A stretch of 8,705 bases of DNA from an uncultured Ruminococcus sp. Its GTDB lineage: Bacteria > Bacillota > Clostridia > Oscillospirales > Acutalibacteraceae. The stretch's first letter is position 1. Each line of letters opens with the position of its first letter. The notes beneath the pieces were generated by a model. That model worked only from the letters and a program-made list of their open reading frames with translations, had not been told where the DNA came from and searched no databases. Shown here piece after piece: positions 1 through 6,427 of this stretch. Both the position numbers and the translations under genes were made by a program. The stretch covers positions 1 to 8,705 of the forward strand of contig CALZCU010000023.1 in assembly GCA_945632055.1 (NCBI GenBank), read 5' to 3'.

Positions 1-57
1 TTGTCACTTCGTGACATTTCCCCTAACAGGGGAATTTCCTCAAGGGAAGGCTTGGAT
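1..57 (-). repeat. Palindromic dispersed repeat, left copy (cut by the window edge)
   Basis: Three small hairpins are packed in a row: GTCAC/GTGAC at 3-7 and 11-15, TTCCCCT/AGGGGAA at 18-24 and 28-34, and a weaker TTCCT/GGGAA at 36-40 and 44-48. Read on the minus strand the element begins ATCCAAGCCTTCCCTTGAGG, which closely matches the start of the element at 8634 (ATCCAAGGCTCCCCTTAGAGG). Both then continue with a CCCC/GGGG hairpin and a TGTCA...TGAC hairpin, so they look like members of one repeat family in opposite orientations. The element contains no ORF. From memory, such palindromic units are common in Ruminococcus and Faecalibacterium relatives; I could not search for copies. Confidence 0.6.
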
Positions 58-111
58 AAATCATAAATGTTGACTATTTCTTATTCTATATTTCTGTTTT
101 TCAACAGTCTA

Positions 112-144
112 AAGCCACCGGCAGAAATGTCGGTGGCTTGTTTT
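112..144 (+). terminator. Intrinsic terminator, plus-oriented
   Basis: AAGCCACCG (112-120) pairs perfectly with CGGTGGCTT (131-139). The stem extends inward by a G-U wobble, C-G and A-U pairs to a GAAA tetraloop (124-127), and TTTT follows at 141-144. The wobble pair and the GNRA loop exist only in plus-strand RNA (the other strand would have a C-A mismatch), which favours a transcript coming from the left, outside the window. It also lies 65 bases past the stop of the minus-strand LRR gene. It could stop that transcript too, although the T tract on that side is poor. Confidence 0.65.
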
Positions 145-203
145 AGCTTTCAAACAATGAAATACCGTATTCATATCTCAAAATTAGAATTTTCGGTATT
201 GCC

Positions 204-1886
204 TTAAATCAGTTCTCCTATTTTATATTCTGTGCCGGAGCCTGCAATATACTTCTGAATTTCTGTAGCGTCCTTGATGTTAATCGTACCGTCGCCGTTT
301 GTATCAGCTGCCTTGCGCTCTGCTTCGGACAATGTCAAATCATTTGCGGTTGCCTTCTGAATAAATGTTACATCCTTAATGTCAACCTTTGAATCTCCGT
401 TTGCATCGCCCAATATAACCTTTATTTCAGGCTGACCGATTCCAACAAACTCAAAGCCGTTGTCAACTGCATATCTTTCAGCCTCTGAGCCTTTTACACC
501 GTAAATTGTGAAGCCGTCAATCTTAACATTATCTTCATCATCATAATAGTATTCGTAACCAAATGCGCCTGTTTCGATTCTTACTACGCTGTCGGGTATT
601 TCAACGCTTTTAAGACCGTCACAGCCTTCAAAAGCATATTTTCCTATAAGTTCGACACTATCGGGGATAATAACCTCGCCAAGGTTAATGCACCAATGAA
701 AAGCACATTCTGCAATTGCCTTTGTTCCGTCTTTTATAACAACAGAAGCGTTTTCAGGCATTTCTCCAAAATATTGATATGCAACCTTGCCTACATAAAT
801 AACACCGTCCGGCTGGTTATTATACCACGCTGTGTCATTAAAAGCATATTCGCCGACTCTGATTACACTGTCGGGAACCGAGATATTTTCAAGATCTACA
901 CAGCCTGTAAAAGCACCCTCCTCAATGGTTATAACACCGTCGGGAATAGTGTATGATGTGCCTTTTGCGTTCGGATATGCAACAAGAGTATCGCCGTCTT
1001 TATTATACAGCACACCGTCTATTGATGAGTAAACAGTATTGCTGTTGTCCACTTCAATTGCTTCAAGGGCTGTGCAATCATTGAATACATAATAATCTAC
1101 ATATTTAACATTCTTCGGAATACTGATTTTTGTAAGGCTTTCGCAACCGCAGAACGCAAACGCACTGATTTCCCTAACACTGTCGGACATCACCACATTT
1201 GAAAGACTTGTGCAGTATTCAAACGCATAGTAGCCTATTGTCGTCACATCATTTCCGATTATTACTTCTTCAAGATCATAGCAGCAATAGAAAGCATCGT
1301 ATTCGATTGTTGTTACACCGCTCGGAATTGTGTATGATGTAGCCTTGCCGTTTGGATATGTCAAAATTGTGTCGGCTGATTTATTAAACAGCACGCCGTC
1401 TATTGATGAATATTCCTCATTATTGCTGTCAACATTAATGCTTTTAAGGCTTGCGCAATCATAAAATGCTTGAGCTGATATATATGTAACGCTGTCAGGA
1501 ATATTCACGCTCTCAAGATTTACGCAGTAATCAAAAGCAGAGTAATTGATTACTGTAACGCTGTCGGGAATTGTTACGCTCACTATGCTGTCATTGTCGT
1601 AAAACGCATCATAGCCTATACTTGTAACCTTTTTTTCAAAAAATTCGCTCGGAATAACAAGGTTGCTCTCCGTTCCGCTGTACTCAGTAATCTCCCAGGT
1701 ACCATCATAGAGCAATTCGCCCTTAAACCCGTCACTTGTCGCAAAGCCTTCCGATGAGCTTTCTTCGGGAGGAGTGTCTGCAATCTGATCCTCGGCAGCA
1801 TATGATGTTATCGGAACAGCAAAAAACACACCGATAATCATCAATATTGAAATAGTCACACTGAGTAGTTTATGAATTTTTTTCAT
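204..1886 (-). CDS. Secreted BspA-like leucine-rich repeat protein with C-terminal type I dockerin
   Basis: The 560-residue product has a signal peptide (MKKIHKLL, hydrophobic core about 7-24, cleavage probably after SYA-30 or A31). About a dozen BspA-type (LRR_5) repeats of roughly 23 residues follow, between about 85 and 455, with the pattern IPDSVTxIGxxAFxxCxxLxSV. A C-cap segment (about 456-483, IYGVKGSEAERYAVDNGFEF) comes next. The end is a dockerin (about 493-547) with two calcium-binding loops, starting DANGDSKVDIKD at 494 and DTNGDGTINIKD at 528. Dockerins bind cohesins on scaffoldins, and LRR_5 arrays are usually surface or adhesive binding modules. The role of this protein is therefore inferred as an extracellular binding component attached through a cohesin. 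No cohesin or glycosidase gene is nearby. The start is supported by AAGGAG 8 bases upstream of the ATG. It is a single gene with its own promoter. Confidence 0.9.
   Translation of the reverse strand: MKKIHKLLSVTISILMIIGVFFAVPITSYAAEDQIADTPPEESSSEGFATSDGFKGELLYDGTWEITEYSGTESNLVIPSEFFEKKVTSIGYDAFYDNDSIVSVTIPDSVTVINYSAFDYCVNLESVNIPDSVTYISAQAFYDCASLKSINVDSNNEEYSSIDGVLFNKSADTILTYPNGKATSYTIPSGVTTIEYDAFYCCYDLEEVIIGNDVTTIGYYAFEYCTSLSNVVMSDSVREISAFAFCGCESLTKISIPKNVKYVDYYVFNDCTALEAIEVDNSNTVYSSIDGVLYNKDGDTLVAYPNAKGTSYTIPDGVITIEEGAFTGCVDLENISVPDSVIRVGEYAFNDTAWYNNQPDGVIYVGKVAYQYFGEMPENASVVIKDGTKAIAECAFHWCINLGEVIIPDSVELIGKYAFEGCDGLKSVEIPDSVVRIETGAFGYEYYYDDEDNVKIDGFTIYGVKGSEAERYAVDNGFEFVGIGQPEIKVILGDANGDSKVDIKDVTFIQKATANDLTLSEAERKAADTNGDGTINIKDATEIQKYIAGSGTEYKIGELI
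942..1440 (-). repeat. Internal duplication inside the LRR gene (381-base offset)
   Basis: Two blocks of the LRR protein, starting at residues 153 and 280, share the pattern YSSIDGVLxNKxxDTxxxYPN-K-TSYTIPxGVxTIExxAF. They are offset by exactly 127 residues, which is 381 bases, and the similarity is visible in the DNA (for example GTGTATGATGT at 949 and at 1330). Each block comprises a non-LRR insert plus the repeat after it. This insert is a recurrent module of BspA-like proteins, and the DNA resemblance suggests duplication within this gene. Confidence 0.7.
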
Positions 1887-1929
1887 TGAATATTTCTCCT
1901 TAGCTTAATTTTTTTGTCTATCCGCCTTT

Positions 1930-1958
1930 ATTTTACATCTTTTGCACAATCTTTGCAA
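1930..1958 (-). promoter_or_regulatory. Sigma-A promoter of the LRR-dockerin gene
   Basis: On the minus strand, TTGCAA (1953-1958) and TAAAAT (1930-1935) are separated by exactly 17 bases. The predicted start of transcription is near 1923, giving a leader of about 37 bases that contains the AAGGAG ribosome binding site. The region is AT-rich overall, so a chance match is possible, but spacing and position both fit. Confidence 0.6.
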
Positions 1959-2013
1959 TATAAAATAATCTTTTTAATGCGTTTTATTATTCTGACATTT
2001 TTTGAAATATGTA

Positions 2014-2042
2014 TTGATTTTCGGCATAAAATGGTGTATTAT
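2014..2042 (+). promoter_or_regulatory. Sigma-A promoter of trkA-trkH
   Basis: TTGATT (2014-2019) and TATTAT (2037-2042) are separated by 17 bases. Transcription would begin near 2049-2050, leaving a leader of about 60 bases. It lies back to back with the minus-strand promoter at 1930-1958, about 55 bases away. Confidence 0.65.
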
Positions 2043-2055
2043 GACCTTGTATGAT

Positions 2056-2091
2056 ATTTACGGGGAATAGGCTTTGTTCCCCGTAAATTTT
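2056..2091 (+). promoter_or_regulatory. Perfect 12-bp hairpin in the trkA leader
   Basis: ATTTACGGGGAA (2056-2067) pairs perfectly with TTCCCCGTAAAT (2077-2088) around a 9-base loop, followed by a short T run (2088-2091). It sits only about 6 bases after the predicted transcription start and ends about 10 bases before the GAGAGAGGA ribosome binding site. It could be a 5' stabilising stem-loop, a weak attenuator, or a protein-binding inverted repeat. It is too small to be a known riboswitch class by itself. Confidence 0.6.
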
Positions 2092-2110
2092 GTTGTGAGA
2101 GAGGATAGTT

Positions 2111-3469
2111 ATGAAAATTGTAGTTGTAGGATGCGGCAAGGTTGGCACATCCATTGCAACGGAGCTTAACTCCGAAGGACACGAAATTGCTGTTGTAGAT
2201 ATTAAACACGACGCTGTTACCCGATTATCCGAGTCAATCGATGTAATGGGAATTGAGGGAAACGGTGCAACCTATGAGGTGCTTGTTGAGGCAGGCGCAC
2301 AGACAGCCGATCTCGTTATTGCCGCTGCGGCAAGGGACGAAATCAACCTTTACACCTGCCTTATGGCTAAAGCCGCAGGCACACCGCACACAATAGCAAG
2401 AGTCAGAAACCCTGAATACACAAAGGATTTGTACAGAGTAAAGGATCAGCTCGGTCTTTCTATGGCTATAAACCCCGAGCTTACAGCCGCCACCGAAATA
2501 AGCCGACTGCTCCGCTTTTCGGGCGCACTTGAAATTGACTCGTTCTCAAGAGGTATGGTCGAGCTTATCAAGGTTGCAATTCCGCACGACTCGCATATAA
2601 ATGACAAAAAAATCAGCCAGATTGACATTCTCAAGGGCAAGGTTCGCATCTGCTCGGTTGAGCGTGACGGAAAGGTTTATATCCCCAACGGCGACTTTGT
2701 AATCAAGGGCGGCGACAAAATTTCGGTCGTTTCCAAGGCTGAAACAGCGGCGAAGTTCTTTAAAAAGATTAATGTTGCAATCGGCAGAAGCCGAGATGTT
2801 ATTCTCCTCGGCGGCGGCAAGGTTTCGTATTATCTTGCACTCAAGCTGATTAAATCAGGCGCAAATGTAAAAATAATTGAGAAAAATGCCGCAAGATGCA
2901 CCGAGCTTGCAGAGCTTATTCCCGACGCTGTTATAATTCACGGCGACTGTATGGATCAGGATTTGCTGTTGAGTGAGGGAATCGAACACGCAGACGGCAT
3001 TGCGGCTCTTATGGACTATGATGAGGAGAATATTCTGATTTCCCTCTATCTGAAGGGTGCGTCAAAGGCAAAAATCATCACAAAGGTAAACAACACCTCA
3101 TTTGACTCAATTCTTGACAACCTCAGCTTTGACCGCATTATTCATCCAAAGAGCCTTACGGGCGAATACATTGCACGATACATCAGGGCAATGCAAAATT
3201 CACTCGGAAGCAATGTTGAAACGCTCTACAGACTTAATGACGACCGCACAGAAGCACTTGAGTTCAGAGTAAAGCAAAACTCCCGTGTGTGCGGAATTAT
3301 GCTTCAGGATCTTAATCTGAGGGATAATCTACAGATTATCTGCATAAACCGCCACGGAAAAATCATTCTTCCTCAGGGCAGTGATGTTATTATGCCCGAC
3401 GATACTGTTGTAGTTATCACTAAACACAAGGGACTGAGCGACCTTGACGACATACTAAGCAAGCATTAA
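2111..3469 (+). CDS. trkA: Trk potassium uptake system regulatory subunit TrkA
   Basis: The 452-residue cytosolic protein has the duplicated RCK architecture of full-length TrkA. The first Rossmann domain begins at residue 1 with the GCGKVG nucleotide-binding loop (7-12) and the acidic residue D30 after strand 2. A TrkA_C domain follows (about 140-215). The second Rossmann domain begins near 229 with GGGKVS (234-239) and E257, and a second TrkA_C covers about 365-450. In the family, TrkA forms a ring under the TrkH pore and gates it in response to bound nucleotide (ATP/ADP or NAD(H)). Both nucleotide loops look intact. The start ATG follows GAGAGAGGA at a proper distance. It is the first gene of a two-gene operon: trkH begins 15 bases after its stop codon, so subunit and pore are made together. 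Confidence 0.95.
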   Translation: MKIVVVGCGKVGTSIATELNSEGHEIAVVDIKHDAVTRLSESIDVMGIEGNGATYEVLVEAGAQTADLVIAAAARDEINLYTCLMAKAAGTPHTIARVRNPEYTKDLYRVKDQLGLSMAINPELTAATEISRLLRFSGALEIDSFSRGMVELIKVAIPHDSHINDKKISQIDILKGKVRICSVERDGKVYIPNGDFVIKGGDKISVVSKAETAAKFFKKINVAIGRSRDVILLGGGKVSYYLALKLIKSGANVKIIEKNAARCTELAELIPDAVIIHGDCMDQDLLLSEGIEHADGIAALMDYDEENILISLYLKGASKAKIITKVNNTSFDSILDNLSFDRIIHPKSLTGEYIARYIRAMQNSLGSNVETLYRLNDDRTEALEFRVKQNSRVCGIMLQDLNLRDNLQIICINRHGKIILPQGSDVIMPDDTVVVITKHKGLSDLDDILSKH

Positions 3470-3484
3470 GGGTAGATTTGATAT

Positions 3485-4933
3485 ATGAACAAACGAATTA
3501 TTGTCTATATTCTCGGCTGGGTTCTCATCATTGAGGGAGCCGCTATGCAGATTGCAACGGTAACCTCGTTTATTTACGGGGAGCACGAGGGGCTTTATTT
3601 CCTCATAACAGGCGCAGTCAGTGCACTTTTAGGCTTCCTTGCCGTTAAGGTGAAAAAGCCTAAAAATATGGTGCTTTATCAGAAGGCAGGCTTTGCCGCA
3701 ACAGCGTTAAGCTGGATACTGATGTCACTCGTCGGCTGTCTGCCGTTCTTTCTCAGCGGTGAAATACCGTCATTCGTTGACGCATTTTTTGAAACGGTTT
3801 CGGGCTTTACCACAACAGGTTCAACAATCCTCACCGATGTTGAAGCCCTGAGCCACGGTATGCTTATGTGGCGAAGCTTTCTTCACTGGCTGGGCGGTAT
3901 GGGCGTTATCGTCTTTTTGCTTGCAATTATACCGAAGCTTGGCGGTCAGCAGAACATCTATCTTATGAAAGCAGAAAGCCCCGGTCCGATAATAGGAAAG
4001 GCTGTACCTCATATGAGAAGCTATGCCGCCCTGCTTTACGGAATATACATCGGACTTACCCTGCTTGAAATTATACTGCTGATGTTCGGAGGAATGAGCC
4101 TTTTTGACTCGCTCAACACAGGCTTTGCAACGGCAGGCACAGGCGGCTTTGGAATTTACAACAACAATATCGCCGCCTATGACAGCTACTACCTGCAAAC
4201 GGTAATTGCAATTTTTATGCTGTTGTTCGGCTTGAATTTCTCCTTCTACATTCTCCTGCTCGCACGAAAGTTCAAGCAGGCTTTCAGAATGGAGGAGCTT
4301 TGGGTTTATTTTGGAATAATCGCCGCTTCGATTGTGATTATCACTATAAATATCAGCTCGCTCTACCCCACTCTTTATGATTCGTTCCACCAGAGCTTTT
4401 TCTATGTTTCTTCAATCATCACCACAACGGGCTTCGGCATCGGAGATGTAAACCACTGGCCTGAGCTTTCAAAGGCAGTAATAATAATTATCACCTTTAT
4501 CGGAGCAATGGCAGGAAGCACAGGCGGCGGCTTTAAAATTTCAAGACTGCTGATTCTCTGCAAGGAAGTGAAAAAGGAGTTTTCGCTCCTTATCCACCCA
4601 CGAAATGTCAAGACCGTCAAGCTGGACGGCAAAACGGTTGACCACAGCATAATGAGAAGCACCTCGGTTTTCCTCGTTGTGTATATCGGAATTTTTGTTC
4701 TGAGCTTTCTGCTTATTTCGCTTGAAAACAAGGATTTCCTGACAAGCTTTACGAGCGTTGCGGCAAACCTGAACAATACGGGACCGGGACTCGGAGAGGT
4801 CGGCCCTGTGGGCAATTATGCAAATTTCAGCATACTTTCAAAATTCGTTCTGATTTTTGATATGCTTGCAGGCAGACTTGAGCTTTTCCCACTGTTGCTT
4901 CTCTTCTCACCGTCAGCGTGGAAAAAAGCATAA
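3485..4933 (+). CDS. trkH: Trk potassium uptake system pore protein TrkH
   Basis: The 482-residue membrane protein has the usual length for TrkH. It carries the four pore-loop repeats of the TrkH/KtrB superfamily, with filter segments TTTGST (109-114), TAGTGGFG (216-223), TTTGFG (313-318) and NNTGPGLG (430-437). The conserved family segments HWLGGMG (134-140) and AGSTGGGFK (343-351) are also present, as is a final AGRLELFPLLLLF stretch. It conducts K+ across the cytoplasmic membrane and is gated by TrkA. The ribosome binding site is weak (TAAGGG, 3467-3472, 12 bases before the ATG) and overlaps the trkA stop codon, which suggests translational coupling to trkA. I see no convincing terminator after it, only a short ATTAAT inverted repeat around 4943-4959. 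Confidence 0.95.
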   Translation: MNKRIIVYILGWVLIIEGAAMQIATVTSFIYGEHEGLYFLITGAVSALLGFLAVKVKKPKNMVLYQKAGFAATALSWILMSLVGCLPFFLSGEIPSFVDAFFETVSGFTTTGSTILTDVEALSHGMLMWRSFLHWLGGMGVIVFLLAIIPKLGGQQNIYLMKAESPGPIIGKAVPHMRSYAALLYGIYIGLTLLEIILLMFGGMSLFDSLNTGFATAGTGGFGIYNNNIAAYDSYYLQTVIAIFMLLFGLNFSFYILLLARKFKQAFRMEELWVYFGIIAASIVIITINISSLYPTLYDSFHQSFFYVSSIITTTGFGIGDVNHWPELSKAVIIIITFIGAMAGSTGGGFKISRLLILCKEVKKEFSLLIHPRNVKTVKLDGKTVDHSIMRSTSVFLVVYIGIFVLSFLLISLENKDFLTSFTSVAANLNNTGPGLGEVGPVGNYANFSILSKFVLIFDMLAGRLELFPLLLLFSPSAWKKA

Positions 4934-4982
4934 TTTAATGTATTAATCCTCGAATTAATGAAAATTTACACAATCTATGATA

Positions 4983-5011
4983 TTGACAATATCCTTTTGT
5001 TCAGTTATACT
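4983..5011 (+). promoter_or_regulatory. Consensus sigma-A promoter of the zinc-ribbon gene
   Basis: A perfect -35 box TTGACA (4983-4988) is separated by 17 bases from TATACT (5006-5011). The predicted start near 5018 leaves a leader of about 30 bases with the GGAGGG ribosome binding site at 5036-5041. The promoter lies inside what would be coding sequence if translation started at the ATG at 4958, which argues against that start. Confidence 0.8.
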
Positions 5012-5047
5012 ATATATTGGTTTAGATTGGTATATGGAGGGAAAATA

Positions 5048-5899
5048 ATGCCATTATTAGAAGGAAAATGTAATAATTGCGGTGGAATTATAAAGTTTGA
5101 CAGTAACTCCAAAACAGGAAGCTGCCCATATTGCAACACGCCATATTTAGCGGAAGATATTATTAATAATTATAATACATATAATAGCTATAATATCAGT
5201 CACGCAAATATTCAAATGGTTAATGAAAACACTGTAGAAAAGAAATTGAATAATGCGGAGCTATACTTAACAAAAATAAAAAATTTTGAAAAGGCAAGAC
5301 AATGTTTTGAAGAAGTAACAGAAGAAGCTCCCGATAATTATCTCGGCTGGTGGGGTTTAGTAAGAACATACACTATGTCATTTACAGCCACAAAATTGGG
5401 AACGGAAATGATGAGTTTACTTGAATACTATGCGAATAATGCTTTAGTAGTTGCCCCGGAAAACAAAAAATCCTCATTGCAAGATACTTGGCAGAAATAT
5501 CACGATAATTCACTTCAGTACTCCAATGACTTAATTAAACAAAAAGAAGAGCTTGATGCTCAAATGCAAAATATCTGTAAAGAACAAGAGTCATTATCAA
5601 AAACAATAGAATCAAAGAATAAAGTATATAATTTTTTTAGTACCTGCAAATCGGTATCAGGCTTTATTCTGTTTTCTATAATTGCCGCTATTGTTTGCTT
5701 TATATTCCACTTTTCAACGGTAGGTGTATTATTAATAGTTGTGCCTATTGCAATAAGTATTTTTGGGGCTATAGGAAGTTCCATTGCTTGGAAACAATTG
5801 CGAACTTTTAATAAAGCATCTATAAATTATGATAAACAAATTAAAGAATTGAATAGCCAAATAGAAAAGTTTAACGATAGAATAACATACGGTGAATAA
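5048..5899 (+). CDS. Zinc-ribbon, helical-repeat and coiled-coil membrane protein, function unknown
   Basis: The ATG at 5048 is preferred because GGAGGG lies 6 bases upstream. An in-frame ATG at 4958 would put the promoter inside the gene and add 30 unrelated residues. The 283-residue product begins with a zinc ribbon (C8xxC11, C26xxC29, ending CPYCNTPY). An Asn/Tyr-rich linker follows (about 40-50), then a TPR-like helical segment (about 63-140, with ELYLTKIKNFEKARQCFEEV and a PDNYLGWWGL turn). A charged coiled coil (about 159-192), two adjacent transmembrane helices (about 203-221 and 224-245) and a second coiled coil (about 250-279) complete it. I do not recognise a named family. The gene is clearly AT-richer than its neighbours (12 of 60 bases are G or C in 5161-5220, against 26 of 60 in 2161-2220) and favours A/T-ending codons, so it may be a transferred gene. 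It has its own promoter and terminator. Confidence 0.85.
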   Translation: MPLLEGKCNNCGGIIKFDSNSKTGSCPYCNTPYLAEDIINNYNTYNSYNISHANIQMVNENTVEKKLNNAELYLTKIKNFEKARQCFEEVTEEAPDNYLGWWGLVRTYTMSFTATKLGTEMMSLLEYYANNALVVAPENKKSSLQDTWQKYHDNSLQYSNDLIKQKEELDAQMQNICKEQESLSKTIESKNKVYNFFSTCKSVSGFILFSIIAAIVCFIFHFSTVGVLLIVVPIAISIFGAIGSSIAWKQLRTFNKASINYDKQIKELNSQIEKFNDRITYGE

Positions 5900-5943
5900 G
5901 GTAATTTCAAATTTTATTTTATATCAAAATAATAAATCTTAAA

Positions 5944-5984
5944 GCACTCATTGGTAAATTCCGATGAGTGCCTTATTCTTTTTT
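5944..5984 (+). terminator. Intrinsic terminator after the zinc-ribbon gene
   Basis: GCACTCATTGG (5944-5954) pairs with CCGATGAGTGC (5961-5971), an 11-bp stem with one T-G wobble and a TAAATT loop. It is followed by a T-rich tract ending in six T residues (5979-5984). It lies 44 bases after the stop codon and insulates the metal operon that follows. Confidence 0.9.
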
Positions 5985-5994
5985 CAAAAAGCTA

Positions 5995-6023
5995 TTGACA
6001 ATTGACTGTGTCGGTGATATATT
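5995..6023 (+). promoter_or_regulatory. Sigma-A promoter of the ArsR/zinc ATPase operon
   Basis: A perfect TTGACA (5995-6000) is separated by 17 bases from TATATT (6018-6023). Transcription should start near 6030, right at the edge of the operator. Such a strong promoter fits a gene pair kept off by a repressor until metal appears. Confidence 0.85.
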
Positions 6024-6029
6024 AATATT

Positions 6030-6058
6030 ATCATATGAACATTTAATCATATGTTCAT
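6030..6058 (+). promoter_or_regulatory. Probable ArsR-family operator
   Basis: ATGAACAT (6035-6042) and ATGTTCAT (6051-6058) form a perfect inverted repeat with an 8-base spacer. A direct repeat ATCATATG (6030-6037, 6046-6053) overlays it. The TGAACA/TGTTCA half-sites resemble those of SmtB/CzrA-type repressors as I recall them. The position, directly after the -10 box and over the predicted transcription start, would block initiation. Confidence 0.75.
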
Positions 6059-6082
6059 CATTTTATTATAAGGAGCTTGATT

Positions 6083-6415
6083 ATGAATATCACAAATCCC
6101 ACTGCCGATATTAATAAATCAAATCACGAAATGCCCGACCTTGAGGTGCTTTTTGACCTTGCCGACCTGTTCAAGGTGTTCGGCGACTCCACACGCATAC
6201 GCATTATGTTTACGATTTCTGACAACGAAATGTCGGTGCAGAGCATTGCCGACTCGCTGAATATGGAGCAAAGCACAATATCACACCAGCTTCGTGTGCT
6301 TCGCCAGAACAAGCTCGTGCGTGTGCGCAGAGAGGGCAAGCAGATTTACTACAGCCTTGACGACGACCATGTTAAAAGAATAATTGAAATGGGACTTGAC
6401 CATGTTCTTGAATAA
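6083..6415 (+). CDS. ArsR/SmtB-family zinc-responsive transcriptional repressor
   Basis: The 110-residue winged-helix repressor has the ArsR core: KVFGDSTRIRIM (31-42), the recognition helix region SLNMEQSTISHQLRVL (58-73), and a beta-wing VRVRREGKQIYYSL (79-92). The C-terminal helix carries D94-x-H96, H107 and E110, which matches the spacing of the alpha-5 zinc site of SmtB (Asp104, His106, His117, Glu120). The protein contains no cysteine, so the thiol-based alpha-3 or alpha-3N sites for As, Cd or Pb are absent. Zn(II), possibly Co(II), is the predicted inducer. The ATG at 6083 has AGGAG at 6071-6075; an in-frame TTG at 6077 is too close to that site. The gene is first in an operon with the exporter, 12 bases upstream of it, and presumably represses itself through the operator at 6030-6058. 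Confidence 0.92.
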   Translation: MNITNPTADINKSNHEMPDLEVLFDLADLFKVFGDSTRIRIMFTISDNEMSVQSIADSLNMEQSTISHQLRVLRQNKLVRVRREGKQIYYSLDDDHVKRIIEMGLDHVLE

Positions 6416-6427
6416 GGAGGGGCGAAA

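Noticed and set aside
1..57. CRISPR repeats or tRNA-like structure in the hairpin-rich ends (also considered at 8634-8705)
   Set aside because: There are no regularly spaced identical repeats with unique spacers, and no cloverleaf or CCA-type acceptor can be drawn; the stems are simple tandem palindromes.
204..1886. Part of a cellulosome gene cluster
   Set aside because: Only one dockerin gene is present, and the neighbours are ion transport genes; no cohesin, scaffoldin or glycosidase is visible in the window.
2043..2110. c-di-AMP (ydaO-type) riboswitch before trkA
   Set aside because: The leader after the predicted promoter is only about 60 bases and holds one simple hairpin, far too little for that riboswitch fold.
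3821..4390. Long minus-strand open frame (189 codons) inside trkH
   Set aside because: It is fully antisense to a clear trkH gene, its product is low-complexity and Cys/His-rich without domain features, and it arises from codon bias in the opposite frame.
6024..6082. Metal riboswitch (NiCo/czcD type) before the zinc operon
   Set aside because: The leader is about 50 bases and is occupied by the inverted-repeat operator; no multi-helix junction can be drawn.
5048..6415. The zinc-ribbon gene as a third member of the zinc operon
   Set aside because: A strong terminator (5944-5984) and a separate repressed promoter (5995-6023) lie between them, and the base composition differs; the zinc ribbon is structural and does not imply zinc resistance.
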